Below the pieces are notes generated by a model. The model was not told where the DNA came from, did no database searches, and saw only the letters and a program-made list of their open reading frames with translations. From Microbacterium sp. (GTDB taxonomy: Bacteria > Actinomycetota > Actinomycetes > Actinomycetales > Microbacteriaceae): a DNA stretch of 23,133 nucleotides. Both the position numbers and the translations under genes were made by a program. Of the stretch, positions 22,521 to 23,133 are shown piece by piece. Positions within the stretch are counted from its first letter, which is position 1, and each line of letters begins with the position of its first letter. The stretch spans positions 1 through 23,133 of the forward strand of contig DQHP01000106.1 of NCBI GenBank assembly GCA_003524435.1, given 5' to 3'.

Positions 22521-23133
22521 ATGGCAACTTTCACTGATGTCTCGGGGCTGATTCCCACGTTGTGTGGGCGGCTTGTCGAGGGCGCCGGTGTGGAGCTTGC
22601 GCAGGCTTCGGTGATGTTGATGACGGATGCTGACGTGGTGAGAGTGCTCGAAGAAACATCTGCGCTCGCGCGACAGGTTGAGCAGATTCAGGTGGTGGCG
22701 GCGGGTGTGATCGCGTTGCGTTCGAAGCGTGAGCGTGGGCACTCGGGGTTGGCGGCGACGCGGGGGCATAAGTCGGCGGCGTCGCTGGTGCAAGATGTGA
22801 CCGGGTCGACGAAGGCCGACGCGCACCGCAAAGTGCGGGTGGGGGAGGCGCTGTTCGAAGAGTCTGAGCCGGAGCACGAGGCGCCGTCATCTGGTGGTGG
22901 GCCTTCCGGTGATGGACTGGCCGGTGACGAGTCGTCTGGTGACGGGCCTTCCGGTGATGCGCGACCCGATGATGAGCCCTCTGGCGGTGAGTGGCTGGGC
23001 CATGAGCCGTCCGGTGGCGCGACGTCGTCGGAAGGGCAAGCCGATGACGGGCAGTCCGGTGACGGGCAGTCGCACGATGGACAGTTGCACGGTGAGCCGT
23101 CCGAAGGTGGGCGCGCTGCGCCGGGGCCGTGGC
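22521..23133 (+). CDS. DUF222 (13E12 repeat family) protein, 5' part; probable HNH protein
   Basis: The open frame begins at ATG 22521 and runs off the right edge, giving 204 residues. The N-terminal part (1-120) is DUF222-like: VEQIQVVAAGVIALRSKRER, then GLAATRGHKSAASLVQDVTG and STKADAHRKVRVGEALF, as in 13E12 proteins, where a SxxxxxxR/K-V-G segment of this kind is usual. Full-length relatives normally end in an HNH endonuclease domain, which would lie beyond the window. From about residue 122 the chain is a low-complexity Gly/Ser/Asp/Pro insert, unusual in length for this site. The ribosome binding site is weak (GAGAG about nine bases upstream). An SOS-box-like palindrome lies directly upstream. 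These genes are often multicopy and variable between strains. Confidence 0.82.
   Translation, partial: MATFTDVSGLIPTLCGRLVEGAGVELAQASVMLMTDADVVRVLEETSALARQVEQIQVVAAGVIALRSKRERGHSGLAATRGHKSAASLVQDVTGSTKADAHRKVRVGEALFEESEPEHEAPSSGGGPSGDGLAGDESSGDGPSGDARPDDEPSGGEWLGHEPSGGATSSEGQADDGQSGDGQSHDGQLHGEPSEGGRAAPGPW
22884..23112 (+). repeat. Degenerate Gly/Ser/Asp-rich coding repeat
   Basis: Inside the DUF222 gene the DNA carries many imperfect copies of a short unit read as PSGDG, SSGDG, QSGDG or PSGGE, with nucleotide cores such as TCCGGTGA(C/T)GGGC. About ten copies can be counted, with variable spacing. The codon frame is kept, so the repeats are translated. Such arrays vary in copy number by slippage or recombination. 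Confidence 0.65.

Noticed and set aside
22887..23090. 67-aa repetitive open frame on the - strand, and a possible CRISPR-like array
   Set aside because: It mirrors the coding Gly/Ser/Asp repeat of the DUF222 gene. Units are too short and irregular for CRISPR, and there are no unique spacers or cas genes.

Overview
The window looks like chromosomal DNA of a high-GC actinobacterium, most likely a member of the Microbacteriaceae. The clues are the DUF2510 (WYPDP...LRWWDG), DUF4012 and DUF222/13E12 proteins, the frequent GTG starts and the strong codon bias of the flanks. The genus call is an inference. No rRNA, tRNA, CRISPR array or complete insertion sequence was seen.

Layout: (1) 1-689 is the 3' end of an Ala/Glu-rich protein with a Pro/Glu/Gly tail. 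(2) 690-967 is a leader region with a 9-bp-stem hairpin and no usable start codon for the next gene. (3) About 800-16058 is one long + strand surface-polysaccharide operon with many overlapping stop/start codons. In order it encodes a WbpM/PglF-type membrane 4,6-dehydratase, a DegT aminotransferase, a GT4-GNAT fusion, a short initiating sugar-phosphate transferase, a complete fnlABC (wbjBCD/cap5EFG) set for UDP-L-FucNAc, a GT4, a Wzx flippase, two more glycosyltransferases and a Wzy polymerase. (4) 16059-16407 is a gene-free convergent gap. (5) On the - strand, 20718-16408 holds, in transcription order, a DUF4012 membrane protein, a UDP-HexNAc 6-dehydrogenase and a WbpP/TviC-type 4-epimerase. 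(6) From 20884 on the + strand come a membrane-anchored DUF2510-HNH/DUF1524 nuclease, a 69-aa one-helix protein, a LexA-box-like palindrome and the start of a DUF222 (13E12) protein that runs off the window.

How it works together (inference): the first block makes a 2,4-diamino-2,4,6-trideoxyhexose nucleotide and loads the first sugar phosphate on undecaprenyl phosphate. FnlABC makes UDP-L-FucNAc. The - strand pair makes UDP-GlcNAcA and UDP-GalNAcA. Four glycosyltransferases build the repeat unit, Wzx flips it and Wzy polymerises it. No Wzz/Wzc co-polymerase, Wzb phosphatase or LCP ligase lies in the window, so chain-length control and attachment must be encoded elsewhere, or in part by the DUF4012 protein. 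The cassette is visibly poorer in GC than the right flank, which fits transfer or exchange of the serotype-like core.
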